A stretch of 7,980 bases of DNA from Flavobacteriaceae bacterium (GCA_020347545.1 CP070731.1:127511-135490), one strand, 5' to 3'; counted from the first letter of the stretch, positions 1 through 6,867 are shown. Translations and numbers: made by a program. Notes: generated from the sequence alone by a model not told the origin.

Positions 1-413
1 TTCCTTTGAGGAAACAATATTTAAGCCAGGAAAAAAAGGATGAGCTTGTCCATCAGGCCCTCGAAAGCGTAGGACTGCTTGAAACCCTTGCTTTAATGCC
101 AAATGAACTATCGGGAGGAATGAAAAGGAGGGTAGCGCTGGCGCGTGCCATCATATTACATCCCAAAATTATAATTTACGATGAACCAACAACCGGGCTC
201 GATCCTATAACGGCAAAAGAGATCATCCAACTGATGCGGGATATTCAGAAAATTTATGGCTCTTCAGCCTTGATCATAACCCATGATGTAGATTGTTCAA
301 GAGTTATTGCCGATAGAATGATTTTATTGATTGACGGAATTAATTATGCTGAAGGAACCTTTAGGGAATTGTCTTCTTCGGAAGATCCAAGAATACAGGC
401 CTTTTTTAAATAA
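1..413 (+). CDS. Mla-type ABC transporter ATP-binding protein (5' truncated by window edge)
   Basis: This is the C-terminal part of an ABC ATPase. The open frame runs to the window edge (frame starting at base 3), so the true start and the Walker A motif lie upstream. The first visible residues read (F)PLRKQ, which matches the Q-loop-proximal 'FPLR' stretch of MlaF-type ATPases. Then come the signature motif LSGGMKRR (about 108-131), the Walker B/D-loop IIIYDEPTTGLDP with its catalytic Glu, and the H-loop ITHD (His codon 282-284). In this family the ATPase powers phospholipid movement between inner and outer membrane together with an MlaE permease and an MCE-domain protein. The downstream gene is exactly such an MCE protein and begins at the base after this stop codon (TAAATG), which implies translational coupling in one operon. 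The MlaE permease is presumably upstream but is not visible. The ABC ATPase call is secure; the MlaF assignment rests on the LSGGM signature and the neighbour. Confidence 0.93.
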   Translation, partial: PLRKQYLSQEKKDELVHQALESVGLLETLALMPNELSGGMKRRVALARAIILHPKIIIYDEPTTGLDPITAKEIIQLMRDIQKIYGSSALIITHDVDCSRVIADRMILLIDGINYAEGTFRELSSSEDPRIQAFFK

Positions 414-1418
414 ATGCTTATGAAAGTTACAGACAAAGAAAAAACAAAACTTGGAATTTTCGTAATTCTGATCGGAGCTATTTTGATCCTTGCACTCTAC
501 TTCATAGGAAAGAAGCAAAACTTATTTGGAAGTACCTTTAAAGTGACAGCAGTTTTCACTAATGTCAATGGCTTGAAATTAGGAAATAATGTTCGATTCT
601 CAGGAATTAATGTTGGAACTGTCAAGAATATATCGATGGTAGATGATTCCACTATCTGTGTTGATATGATCATTGACGAGGAAATTAGGCGCCATATGAA
701 GCAAAGTGCGGTAGCTGTGGTTGGTTCCGATGGGTTGGTAGGAAGCATGGTGGTAAATATCTTCCCGGGAGGGTCAAAGGGGGCGATACTTCAGCAAGGT
801 GATACCATCCAGTCATTGAAGAGAAAGTCTTCTGCTGATATGATGTCTACCTTAAGCGTAACCAATGAAAACGCCGCAGAGCTCTCAGAGGAACTGCTGA
901 AAATCACGACAAGTATAAACGAAGGGAAAGGAACTTTTTCACTTCTTTTAAATGATGAAGAAATGGGGGAGAGCCTTAAGGAAACCATTCTCAATCTGAA
1001 TCAGGCCAGTGTTGAGGCTTCGAAAGCTATAAATGAAGTAAAAGATTTTGTGAATGCCATTAACAACGAAGACAATTTACTGAATGTGTTGGTTAGAGAT
1101 TCTGTCTCTGCGAGACAGTTCCGCACTATAATAGGAAATCTGGAGAAATCAAGTGAAGACATCGACCTTGTGATCAGGAATTTAAATGATTTTGTTGTTG
1201 ATATTAAAGAAAGTGAAGGGACGCTTAATTATCTGGTGTCGGATACGATATTGGTACAGGACATAGGAGAAACGGTAAAAAATATCAAGAAGGGTAGTGT
1301 TATGCTTAATGAAAATCTTGAAGCTCTCAGGCACAATACTTTTTTTAAAGGATATTTTAAAAAACAGGAGAAACAAAGGCTAAAGGAGGAGAAAAGACAG
1401 AAAAAGCTACAGGAATAA
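414..1418 (+). CDS. MCE/MlaD family lipid-transport protein
   Basis: This 334-residue protein has the architecture of an inner-membrane-anchored MCE (mammalian cell entry) protein, the periplasmic lipid-binding subunit of Mla-type transporters. A short cytoplasmic N-terminus is followed by one transmembrane helix (about residues 13-32), then the MCE domain (about 42-118) with the typical block around NVNGLKLGNNVRFSGINVGTV and the VVNIFPGG strand. Residues 150-310 are helical and probably coiled coil, carrying three spaced copies of a degenerate repeat (near 168, 217 and 265) with G-x-G-T-x-x-x-L-L-x-D character. After the motif RHNTFFKGYFKK the tail is strongly basic and charged. The start is ATG at 414, directly after the ATPase stop; a second in-frame ATG at 420 is an equally plausible start and changes only two residues. 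The neighbouring ATPase supports a role in phospholipid or hydrophobic substrate traffic. The exact substrate and direction are not shown by the sequence. Confidence 0.93.
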   Translation: MLMKVTDKEKTKLGIFVILIGAILILALYFIGKKQNLFGSTFKVTAVFTNVNGLKLGNNVRFSGINVGTVKNISMVDDSTICVDMIIDEEIRRHMKQSAVAVVGSDGLVGSMVVNIFPGGSKGAILQQGDTIQSLKRKSSADMMSTLSVTNENAAELSEELLKITTSINEGKGTFSLLLNDEEMGESLKETILNLNQASVEASKAINEVKDFVNAINNEDNLLNVLVRDSVSARQFRTIIGNLEKSSEDIDLVIRNLNDFVVDIKESEGTLNYLVSDTILVQDIGETVKNIKKGSVMLNENLEALRHNTFFKGYFKKQEKQRLKEEKRQKKLQE

Positions 1419-1441
1419 TCAGGAAATTGAGTTGAAGATTC

Positions 1442-2230
1442 ATGAATACGAAAAGGAAAAATCTTGGGTTGGTATTGTCGGGAGGTGGTGTACGGGGAAT
1501 AGCCCATATTGGTGTCATCAAGGCTTTGCTCGAACACAACATCAACCCTAATATTGTTTCAGGTTCCTCTGCAGGAGCAGTGGTCGGAGCGTTGTTCTGT
1601 AATGGCTATAATCCGGAAGAGATGCTTGAGTTTTTTAAGAAAACACCTTTATTTCATTTAAACAAATTTGCATTTTCAAAACCGGGTTTTATAGATACGG
1701 ATAAATTCCATCGTGATTTTGAGAAATACCTTGATCACGATGATTTTTCTCTGCTTAGAAAGAAACTTTATGTTACGGCAGTAAATATGTGCAATGGACG
1801 GATCAGGGTATTTGAGTCAGGGCATTTGATAAGACCCCTTCTTGCTTCATCTGCCTTTCCCGGCTTGTTCTCTCCGGTCAATATTGAGAACGAACTCTAT
1901 GCAGATGGTGGAATCCTCGATAATTTTCCAATTGCGCCCATTCGTTCATCCTGTGACCTGATGATTGGCTCCTATACCAGCCCCTTGGGTGCGATTGAAC
2001 CTGAGGAACTCAAGTATTCGGTAAATGTATTGGAACGCGCCATAAGAGTTAATTATTCAAAGCGATCACATGCTAAATTTCGGCATTGTAAACTGATGAT
2101 TGCCCCGTTAAAGTTGGTGAAATACGGTTTACTTGATGTTGGGAAAATAGATGAAATTTATCAAATTGGTTATGAAGGTGCCTACGAGGAAATATCTAAA
2201 TTGGGAGACCTCAGCAGCTTTCACGCTTGA
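1442..2230 (+). CDS. Patatin-like phospholipase family protein (RssA/NTE type)
   Basis: This 262-residue protein has the complete patatin catalytic apparatus. The glycine-rich oxyanion loop is S-GGG-VRG at residues 13-19. The nucleophile elbow G-S-S-A-G is at 41-45 (Ser43). The SSAFPGLFSPV block is at 136-146, and the catalytic Asp is in the D-G-G motif at 155-157. Patatin-like enzymes are Ser-Asp dyad lipid acyl hydrolases, so phospholipase A or lysophospholipase activity is expected; the substrate is not deducible. No signal peptide is evident, so it is probably cytoplasmic or peripherally membrane-associated. It starts 23 bases after the MCE gene on the same strand and may share its transcript, which would link lipid transport and lipid turnover. 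The leader has no clear Shine-Dalgarno sequence. Its last 10 bases overlap the 3' end of the convergent phosphoesterase gene. All active-site residues are present, so the gene looks intact. Confidence 0.94.
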   Translation: MNTKRKNLGLVLSGGGVRGIAHIGVIKALLEHNINPNIVSGSSAGAVVGALFCNGYNPEEMLEFFKKTPLFHLNKFAFSKPGFIDTDKFHRDFEKYLDHDDFSLLRKKLYVTAVNMCNGRIRVFESGHLIRPLLASSAFPGLFSPVNIENELYADGGILDNFPIAPIRSSCDLMIGSYTSPLGAIEPEELKYSVNVLERAIRVNYSKRSHAKFRHCKLMIAPLKLVKYGLLDVGKIDEIYQIGYEGAYEEISKLGDLSSFHA

Positions 2231-3447
2231 GCTTGAGTTTTGACATCAATACAGGTGATCTCAGGCCTCATTCCCAATCTTCCGGGAAAGCCCAACCAGC
2301 CTAAGCCCCTATTAACATTGAGGTATTGATCTCCTTCTTTGTGCAATCCGGCCCAGTGTTTATACTTGTATTTGATTGGGCTCCATTGCTTGTTTTTCAG
2401 CTTAACTCCAGCTTGCATACCATGGGTATGGCCGGAAAGTGTCAGGTAGATGTTGGTGAAGGACACCACTTCCTCAGGCCAGTGGGTCGGGTCATGGCTC
2501 AATAGGATTTTAAATGGAATTGATGTCACATTTTCCAACGATTTTGCCAGATCCCCGTATTGTTTGAAAGGAGGAACTCCCCAATTCTCCACTCCAAGGA
2601 TAACAATCTCAGCCTCTTCACTTTTTAAAATAAAAGATTCGTTTAACAGGAGATTAAATCCTATTTTTTTATAAAAATATTTTATCGATTCGAAATTACT
2701 CTTTTTTAATTCAGGGGTCTCCCATGAACTGTAATCACCATAATCGTGATTTCCAAGAACAGCAAATTTTCCTTTTTTTGCCTTTAGTTCTTTAAGAACT
2801 TCACTCCATCCTTTAAGCTCCCAGGCAAAGTTGTTGACCAGGTCACCGGTAAAAACAATAAGATCCGGTTCCAGATGGTTAATTATTTTGACCGCTCTCT
2901 CCAGAATATGATACCTGAAATTAAAACTTCCAAGGTGAAGATCCGAGATTTGAACAATACGAAGTTCCTCAAATGTTTTTGGTAAGAGAGGTGTTTTGAG
3001 ATGAAGGTGATGCACCTTAAAACGGTACAGGGCTTTAAAAATGGCATAAATAATTACAAAAAAGGGCAAAAAACCAGCGAGTAAACCAATTACCGGAATA
3101 ACCATCAGTGATTCCCTTTCCGACATCATATAATTTGAAAAATATAAAAAGGAAATAATGATCACAAAAATTATTTTGGGAATAAACGAAGATACTGTCA
3201 GTCCGTACAACGAAGTGATCAAAAGGTGCTTTCTCTGTGGATGAATATTGTCAAGCCTTATTTTTAAGATGACTATTGCAGTAATAAGGCCAATGGTGAA
3301 GAACCAAAAAACCAGGTGGATGCTCAGCCGGAGGTTCGGCATATTGATTAACTGGGTTATGGATTGAAGCCAATAAAATGCTAGAATATCGATTACCAGA
3401 ATTGAGAGGCATAGCAGGAATATGGTAAAATTTGAAAAGGACCTCAT
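2221..3447 (-). CDS. Membrane-anchored metallophosphoesterase (calcineurin-like, YaeI/YkuE/LpxG type)
   Basis: This 408-residue protein has two parts. Residues 1-145 form a membrane domain with about four hydrophobic segments (near 8-30, 42-63, 76-104 and 114-138). Residues 162-400 are a calcineurin-like metallophosphoesterase domain with every metal-ligand motif: D-L-H (Asp169, His171), G-D (Asp202), G-N-H-D (Asn233, His234), S-H-D (His318) and G-H-T-H (His340, His342). The C-terminal block with NVNRGLG and RPEI is typical of the YaeI/YkuE branch. Relatives hydrolyse phosphodiester or pyrophosphate bonds; LpxG, the chlamydial enzyme of this branch, cleaves UDP-2,3-diacylglucosamine in lipid A synthesis. 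That function here is only a hypothesis. The gene begins 9 bases after the phosphatidyltransferase stop, so the two are probably co-transcribed. Its 3' end overlaps the patatin gene tail-to-tail by 10 bp. Confidence 0.92.
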   Translation of the reverse strand: MRSFSNFTIFLLCLSILVIDILAFYWLQSITQLINMPNLRLSIHLVFWFFTIGLITAIVILKIRLDNIHPQRKHLLITSLYGLTVSSFIPKIIFVIIISFLYFSNYMMSERESLMVIPVIGLLAGFLPFFVIIYAIFKALYRFKVHHLHLKTPLLPKTFEELRIVQISDLHLGSFNFRYHILERAVKIINHLEPDLIVFTGDLVNNFAWELKGWSEVLKELKAKKGKFAVLGNHDYGDYSSWETPELKKSNFESIKYFYKKIGFNLLLNESFILKSEEAEIVILGVENWGVPPFKQYGDLAKSLENVTSIPFKILLSHDPTHWPEEVVSFTNIYLTLSGHTHGMQAGVKLKNKQWSPIKYKYKHWAGLHKEGDQYLNVNRGLGWLGFPGRLGMRPEITCIDVKTQAQA

Positions 3448-3456
3448 AACTTCTAT

Positions 3457-4050
3457 TTAACTTTTATTGATGGCCTGCCTTCTTTTATCTTTTTGCGCCC
3501 AGAAATATCCTTTAACCCCGGCAACCCAGCGCGGATACATAAATATTAATATGATTTCTTCCAAGGTTTCAACGATTCCGACAAAGATCATAAAGTAAAA
3601 TAGCCAAAGGATAGGCCCCCAGAAGAGAAGCCCCAGTATGAACATTGCCTGGATTACGGCTGAAAACTTCGCTAAATAGGTGTGAAATGCGGTCGCCTTT
3701 CCGTATTTTCCAAACGCGATGATCATCTGAATAAAATAAAGGCTTAACGGTACGAGTATCCATTGATAATACTTTTCAATAAATCCAAATTCGAACTTTA
3801 ATATTCCCAGGAACCCAATTAACAGTGTAATTTGATCACCCATGGAATCTAGTTGCGACCCTCTGGGGCTGGTGATTTTTAATCTTCTCGCTAGAAACCC
3901 ATCGATTGCATCCGTACTGTAACTGATGAGTAAAAGCCAGCTGAATAGTTCTCGCTCTCCCATCCAGATGATAACAAGAAGGAAAGGGGCGGCAAAAATT
4001 CGGTAAAATGAAAACCAGTCTGCAATATTGAAATTTCGGAATGTAAGCAT
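3457..4050 (-). CDS. CDP-alcohol phosphatidyltransferase family protein
   Basis: This 197-residue integral membrane enzyme carries a perfect CDP-alcohol phosphatidyltransferase signature, D-x2-D-G-x2-A-R-x8-G-x3-D-x3-D: Asp47, Asp50-Gly51, Ala54-Arg55, Gly64, Asp68 and Asp72. The four aspartates bind the divalent metals and the last acts as base. Hydrophobic segments before and after (about 13-30, 35-45, 73-85, 94-112, 126-162) fit the six-helix fold. The family transfers a phosphatidyl group from CDP-diacylglycerol to an alcohol such as glycerol phosphate, serine or inositol, with release of CMP. The sequence does not decide the acceptor. The length is close to PgsA-type enzymes, but I cannot confirm PgsA. 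The start ATG lies in an A/T-rich leader without a Shine-Dalgarno sequence. A phosphoesterase gene follows after 9 bases; a phosphatidyltransferase-phosphatase pair would be a sensible two-step lipid pathway, but this is inferred from context alone. Confidence 0.92.
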   Translation of the reverse strand: MLTFRNFNIADWFSFYRIFAAPFLLVIIWMGERELFSWLLLISYSTDAIDGFLARRLKITSPRGSQLDSMGDQITLLIGFLGILKFEFGFIEKYYQWILVPLSLYFIQMIIAFGKYGKATAFHTYLAKFSAVIQAMFILGLLFWGPILWLFYFMIFVGIVETLEEIILIFMYPRWVAGVKGYFWAQKDKRRQAINKS

Positions 4051-4317
4051 TTGATCTAAAAACTATAAAGTCCCTAATATTTTATTCTTTCCAACCTCTT
4101 CAAGGTTCGTCATGATCTCAGAGTTTACCGGGATATTTACCATGATACCCAAAAAAAAGATTATGAGATTTTTCATAGATAAAAATTAAGGTTAAACCTA
4201 AGAAAGGTACAATTCAAATCATTTAAATAAAATGATATTGATCATGAAAATCTACCTAAACCTGCTCCTGACTTGGCTTAAAATGCCATATTCAAGAATT
4301 CTCTGATATCCTAAAAA
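4051..4317. other. Intergenic region between the phosphatidyltransferase and SulP genes
   Basis: This 267-base A/T-rich stretch lies upstream of the minus-strand phosphatidyltransferase gene and downstream of the minus-strand SulP gene. Apart from the possible 37-residue ORF (4063-4176) and the left arm of the stem-loop at the SulP stop codon, it holds little. A short AGGTT-A-AACCT palindrome lies near 4189-4199. I found no convincing TAnnTTTG-type promoter for the minus strand, so whether the phosphatidyltransferase operon has its own promoter here or is read through from SulP is undecided. A plus-strand ORF of about 24 codons (4232-4306) is not convincing. Confidence 0.5.
4063..4176 (-). 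CDS. Possible small protein, 37 residues (hypothetical)
   Basis: A short minus-strand ORF starts with ATG at 4176-4174 and stops with TAG at 4065-4063. The peptide begins MKNLIIFFLGIMV, a Lys/Asn start plus hydrophobic stretch resembling a minimal signal or membrane segment, followed by a polar tail containing TNLEEVGK. It ends 12 bases before the phosphatidyltransferase start on the same strand, so it sits where a leader peptide or small first cistron would be. The A/T-rich sequence before its ATG suits Bacteroidota translation starts, but no ribosome-binding site is visible. Short ORFs of this size arise easily by chance and I recognise no family, so this is tentative. It could equally be the non-coding 5' leader of the downstream gene. 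Confidence 0.28.
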   Translation of the reverse strand: MKNLIIFFLGIMVNIPVNSEIMTNLEEVGKNKILGTL

Positions 4318-4339
4318 TTAAGGTACATTTTTGGATATC
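4305..4339 (-). terminator. Stem-loop spanning the SulP stop codon (possible terminator or mRNA 3'-end structure)
   Basis: An inverted repeat pairs 4305-4318 (GATATCCTAAAAAT) with 4327-4339 (ATTTTTGGATATC). This gives 13 base pairs with one bulged base and an 8-base loop that contains most of the SulP stop codon (TAA on the minus strand, 4320-4318). The stem is A/T-rich with a GGATATC core. On the minus-strand transcript no uridine run follows it, so it does not look like a classical intrinsic terminator. It may stabilise the 3' end or be fortuitous. Confidence 0.35.
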
Positions 4340-6144
4340 CATTGCGTACATTCCTCAAACGACTCGAAAATATGCTCTTCAGGAATAAGATCAGGAACAA
4401 TATCTATAGATTTCATCAAATAAAGGGGTTGTTTCTGAATATCCACTATTAAGACATGAATGTCATTTTTCTCCAATTCCAGTAGAACATCTTCAAGGAC
4501 AAAAAGCCCTGTCTGATCCACATATGGAACCCGGTCCATTCGAATAATTACATGGGTTGCGGTTGCCGGAATCTGCTTAGCCAATACTTGAATAAAACTT
4601 GTTGATCCAAAAAATACAGGACCCTTAATATGTTTGATAAACACCTTTTCTTTCATTTCTTCCGGAAAATCTTCTTCGTCTTTCCATGACCTTTCTGCTT
4701 TCAGGGTTTTTACATCGGATTTGTCGGCTGTAGCGTCTCCCATTTTTTTCATAAACACCAGAGAGGCAATGATCAAACCGATTCCAACTGCATAAACGAG
4801 GTTCCAAAATGTAGAAAGTAAGAGTACTACTATCATGACCAGTACTTCCGAAACAGGCATTGAAGGAATTGCTTTTATGCCTTTGTAATCCATGACACCG
4901 ATTCCAACGGTCATTAAAATACCAGCGAGCACAGCAGCCGGAATTTTCGACGCCAATGGGCCTAAAGCCAAAAGAATAATCAATAGAAACGAACCGGCAA
5001 TCATTCCCGACAGTTTGCTTTTACCTCCTGCATTTATATTCACAACGGTTCTGATGGTAGCCCCTGCACCCGGAATTCCTCCAAATAGGCCTGAAAGGCT
5101 GTTACCGATTCCCTGTCCGATGAGTTCTTTGTTTGGATTGTGATTTGTTTTGGTCATATTATCAGCTACAACTGAGGTGAGCAGCGAATCAATTGCTCCT
5201 AAAAAAGCCAGCGTAATGGCGGTAAAAACATGAGGTGAAATGGCTGCCAGATTGAATTCGCTGAAGATCCTGGAATTGAACATCGGAAATCCGCTTGGTA
5301 TTTCTTCAATCGGTCGATAGTCAAAATTCCCAATAATGGCCACACTTGAAACAACCAGTAAGGCGACTAATGTTGATGGTACTTTGGTCGTTATTCGTTT
5401 AAATCCATAGATGATAAAAATGGTGGAAAAGGCTAAAATGAGTTCCATATAGCTGATATTCCGTAAGGCTCGAGGTAAACTTTTAATGGCACCAACGACC
5501 CCTGAAGTTTCTTTATTCGCTAAAACCTTTGCCTCGTTCATGATTTCCTCTTCCGATATAAGTTCAGATCTTCGAATAGTCTCGCGAAAATCCTCTAAAA
5601 CCAAGAGACCCTCTTCGGCTTCTTCTCTGAGTATATTTTCCATAATCAGTTCTTCTGCCTGAGGTTTGAATTTCTGAATTCTTTCCTGATCATTTTCCAC
5701 ATAATATCCCAGTATGGGCAAAATATTGGTAATGATGATGATAAAACCAATTGCCGTCATAAATCCGGATACAACGGGATAGGGGATATATTTAATGTAT
5801 TTACCCAATCCTACCGCGCCAATTAAAACCTGGAACAATCCTGCAAGCACAAATACCGTTAAAATGATCGGTAGAGACTTGTTAACATCTCCATCATTAA
5901 TCTGTAAAATTCCTGCAATCAGAATCATACTTACAGCAGTCATCGGGGCAGTTGGACCTGAGATTTGAGTTGGGGTTCCTCCTAACATGGCCGCAAAAAA
6001 ACCTAAAATTATTGCGCCATAAAGTCCAGCGCTTGGACCCAGACCTGAAGAAACCCCGAAAGCTAAGGCAAGAGGAAGGGCAACTACTCCGGCTGTAATT
6101 CCACCTAAGGCGTCACCCCTGAAATGAGCAAATAGTTTTTTCAT
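4318..6144 (-). CDS. SulP family inorganic anion transporter with C-terminal STAS domain
   Basis: This 608-residue transporter is of the SLC26/SulP family, which moves sulfate, bicarbonate or related anions across the inner membrane, often with Na+ or H+. The N-terminus GDALGGITAGVVALPLALAFG (residues 10-30) is the family's first helix block, followed by QISGPTAPMTAVS (60-72), the conserved AFLGAIDSLLTSVVAD (313-328) and N-x-E-LIGQGIGN-type region (338-348), and a run of hydrophobic helices to about 466. The STAS domain occupies about 498-606, with the DRVPYVDQTG loop near 537-546. An acidic, charged segment of about 80 residues (roughly 149-230) lies between two transmembrane segments. The length fits the family plus this insert. 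ATG at 6144 is chosen because residue 1 directly precedes the conserved first-helix block. Substrate cannot be read from the sequence: there is no carbonic anhydrase or sulfate-assimilation gene alongside. The gene is divergent from udk and appears monocistronic or leads the minus-strand cluster. Confidence 0.95.
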   Translation of the reverse strand: MKKLFAHFRGDALGGITAGVVALPLALAFGVSSGLGPSAGLYGAIILGFFAAMLGGTPTQISGPTAPMTAVSMILIAGILQINDGDVNKSLPIILTVFVLAGLFQVLIGAVGLGKYIKYIPYPVVSGFMTAIGFIIIITNILPILGYYVENDQERIQKFKPQAEELIMENILREEAEEGLLVLEDFRETIRRSELISEEEIMNEAKVLANKETSGVVGAIKSLPRALRNISYMELILAFSTIFIIYGFKRITTKVPSTLVALLVVSSVAIIGNFDYRPIEEIPSGFPMFNSRIFSEFNLAAISPHVFTAITLAFLGAIDSLLTSVVADNMTKTNHNPNKELIGQGIGNSLSGLFGGIPGAGATIRTVVNINAGGKSKLSGMIAGSFLLIILLALGPLASKIPAAVLAGILMTVGIGVMDYKGIKAIPSMPVSEVLVMIVVLLLSTFWNLVYAVGIGLIIASLVFMKKMGDATADKSDVKTLKAERSWKDEEDFPEEMKEKVFIKHIKGPVFFGSTSFIQVLAKQIPATATHVIIRMDRVPYVDQTGLFVLEDVLLELEKNDIHVLIVDIQKQPLYLMKSIDIVPDLIPEEHIFESFEECTQWISKNVP

Positions 6145-6261
6145 GACGGATATGATTTATTATTTTAGTGAAAATAATGTTTTTTTCTAATAATATCAAT
6201 CCTTTTTTATAGTTTTGACTATGTAAGCTACGCGATAAATTTCTTTTAAATAGTCTGAAAA
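6145..6261. promoter_or_regulatory. Divergent intergenic region between SulP and udk
   Basis: This 117-base, strongly A/T-rich spacer separates two divergently transcribed genes and must hold both sets of start signals. The udk side has a good Bacteroidota-type promoter, listed separately. On the SulP side the best minus-strand candidate is TATTTTCA (6176-6169), a weak match to TAnnTTTG, preceded about 20 bases upstream by TTG. I would not call it a promoter on that alone. No operator-like inverted repeat stands out. Confidence 0.5.
6214..6243 (+). promoter_or_regulatory. Bacteroidota-type promoter for the udk-ftsB operon
   Basis: TTTG at 6214-6217 and TAAATTTC at 6236-6243 are separated by 18 bases. 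They match the known Bacteroidota sigma-ABfr consensus (-33 TTTG, -7 TAnnTTTG) with one mismatch in the -7 box. Transcription would start near 6250, leaving a very short leader before the ATG at 6262, consistent with translation that does not need a Shine-Dalgarno sequence. The match is by eye and there is no expression evidence. Confidence 0.55.
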
Positions 6262-6867
6262 ATGTTGATTCTTGGAATCGCCGGTGGTACCGGAAGCGGA
6301 AAAACTACGGTTGTACAGCAAATTTTGAACGAGTTGCCCGAAGAAGAAGTGACCGTTATATCACAGGATTCTTATTACAATAAAAACGATCATTTAAGCT
6401 ATCAGGAGAGGTCTAAGATAAATTTTGACCATCCCAGTGCTATTGATTTTGAATTATTAATCAGCCACATTGAAGAATTGAAAAAGGGAAATTCAATTGA
6501 GCAACCCATTTATTCTTTTGTAACCCACAATAGGGTAAGTGATACCATAATAACCCATCCCAAAAAAGTGATCATCATTGAAGGGATTCTGATTTTTACA
6601 GAAAAGCGGTTAAGAGATCTTATCGATATCAAGGCTTTTGTCCACGCGGATTCCGATGAAAGATTGATCCGAAGGTTAAAAAGGGACATTCATGAAAGGG
6701 GAAGAGATATCAATGAAGTCCTTGATCGTTATCAAACAACGCTTAAGCCGATGCATTCGGAGTTTATTGAACCGACAAAGAATTATGCCGATCTTATCAT
6801 TCCGAATGATACCTATAATACCGTGGCAATCAATATAGTAAGAACAGTGATTAACGAGAGGTTATAG
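6262..6867 (+). CDS. udk: Uridine kinase
   Basis: This 201-residue P-loop kinase phosphorylates uridine and cytidine to UMP and CMP using ATP or GTP, in cytoplasmic pyrimidine salvage. The Walker A motif GGTGSGKTT is at residues 8-16. The Udk-specific blocks follow in order: SQDSYY (34-39), NFDHPSAID (54-62, substrate pocket), PIYSFVTHNR (82-91), the strand-loop IIEGIL (105-110), and the lid region DERLIRRLKRDIHERGRD (132-149). Length is close to the usual 205-215 residues. The ATG at 6262 is chosen because Walker A then falls at the normal distance from the N-terminus; no Shine-Dalgarno sequence precedes it. The septum-protein gene begins one base after the stop codon, so the two are in one operon. 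All expected motifs are present and the gene looks intact. Confidence 0.97.
   Translation: MLILGIAGGTGSGKTTVVQQILNELPEEEVTVISQDSYYNKNDHLSYQERSKINFDHPSAIDFELLISHIEELKKGNSIEQPIYSFVTHNRVSDTIITHPKKVIIIEGILIFTEKRLRDLIDIKAFVHADSDERLIRRLKRDIHERGRDINEVLDRYQTTLKPMHSEFIEPTKNYADLIIPNDTYNTVAINIVRTVINERL

Noticed and set aside
1229..1545. Minus-strand ORFs across the MCE-patatin junction
   Set aside because: They are shadows rich in Ser, Phe and Pro, opposite two real genes that have complete motifs.
2215..2240. Possible terminator hairpin at the patatin-phosphoesterase junction
   Set aside because: The best pairing is about 6 bp with a 2-base bulge and no adequate T-run, so it does not stand out from background.
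2450..2674. 74-codon plus-strand ORF inside the phosphoesterase gene
   Set aside because: It lies opposite the conserved catalytic domain and has no family motif.
4232..4306. 24-codon plus-strand ORF in the phosphatidyltransferase-SulP intergenic region
   Set aside because: It is too short, has no start signals, faces against both neighbours and runs into the SulP stop stem-loop.
4892..5143. 83-codon plus-strand ORF opposite the SulP gene
   Set aside because: It lies wholly inside a well-supported transporter gene on the other strand, and its Pro/Ile/Ala-rich composition mirrors the complement of conserved transmembrane codons.
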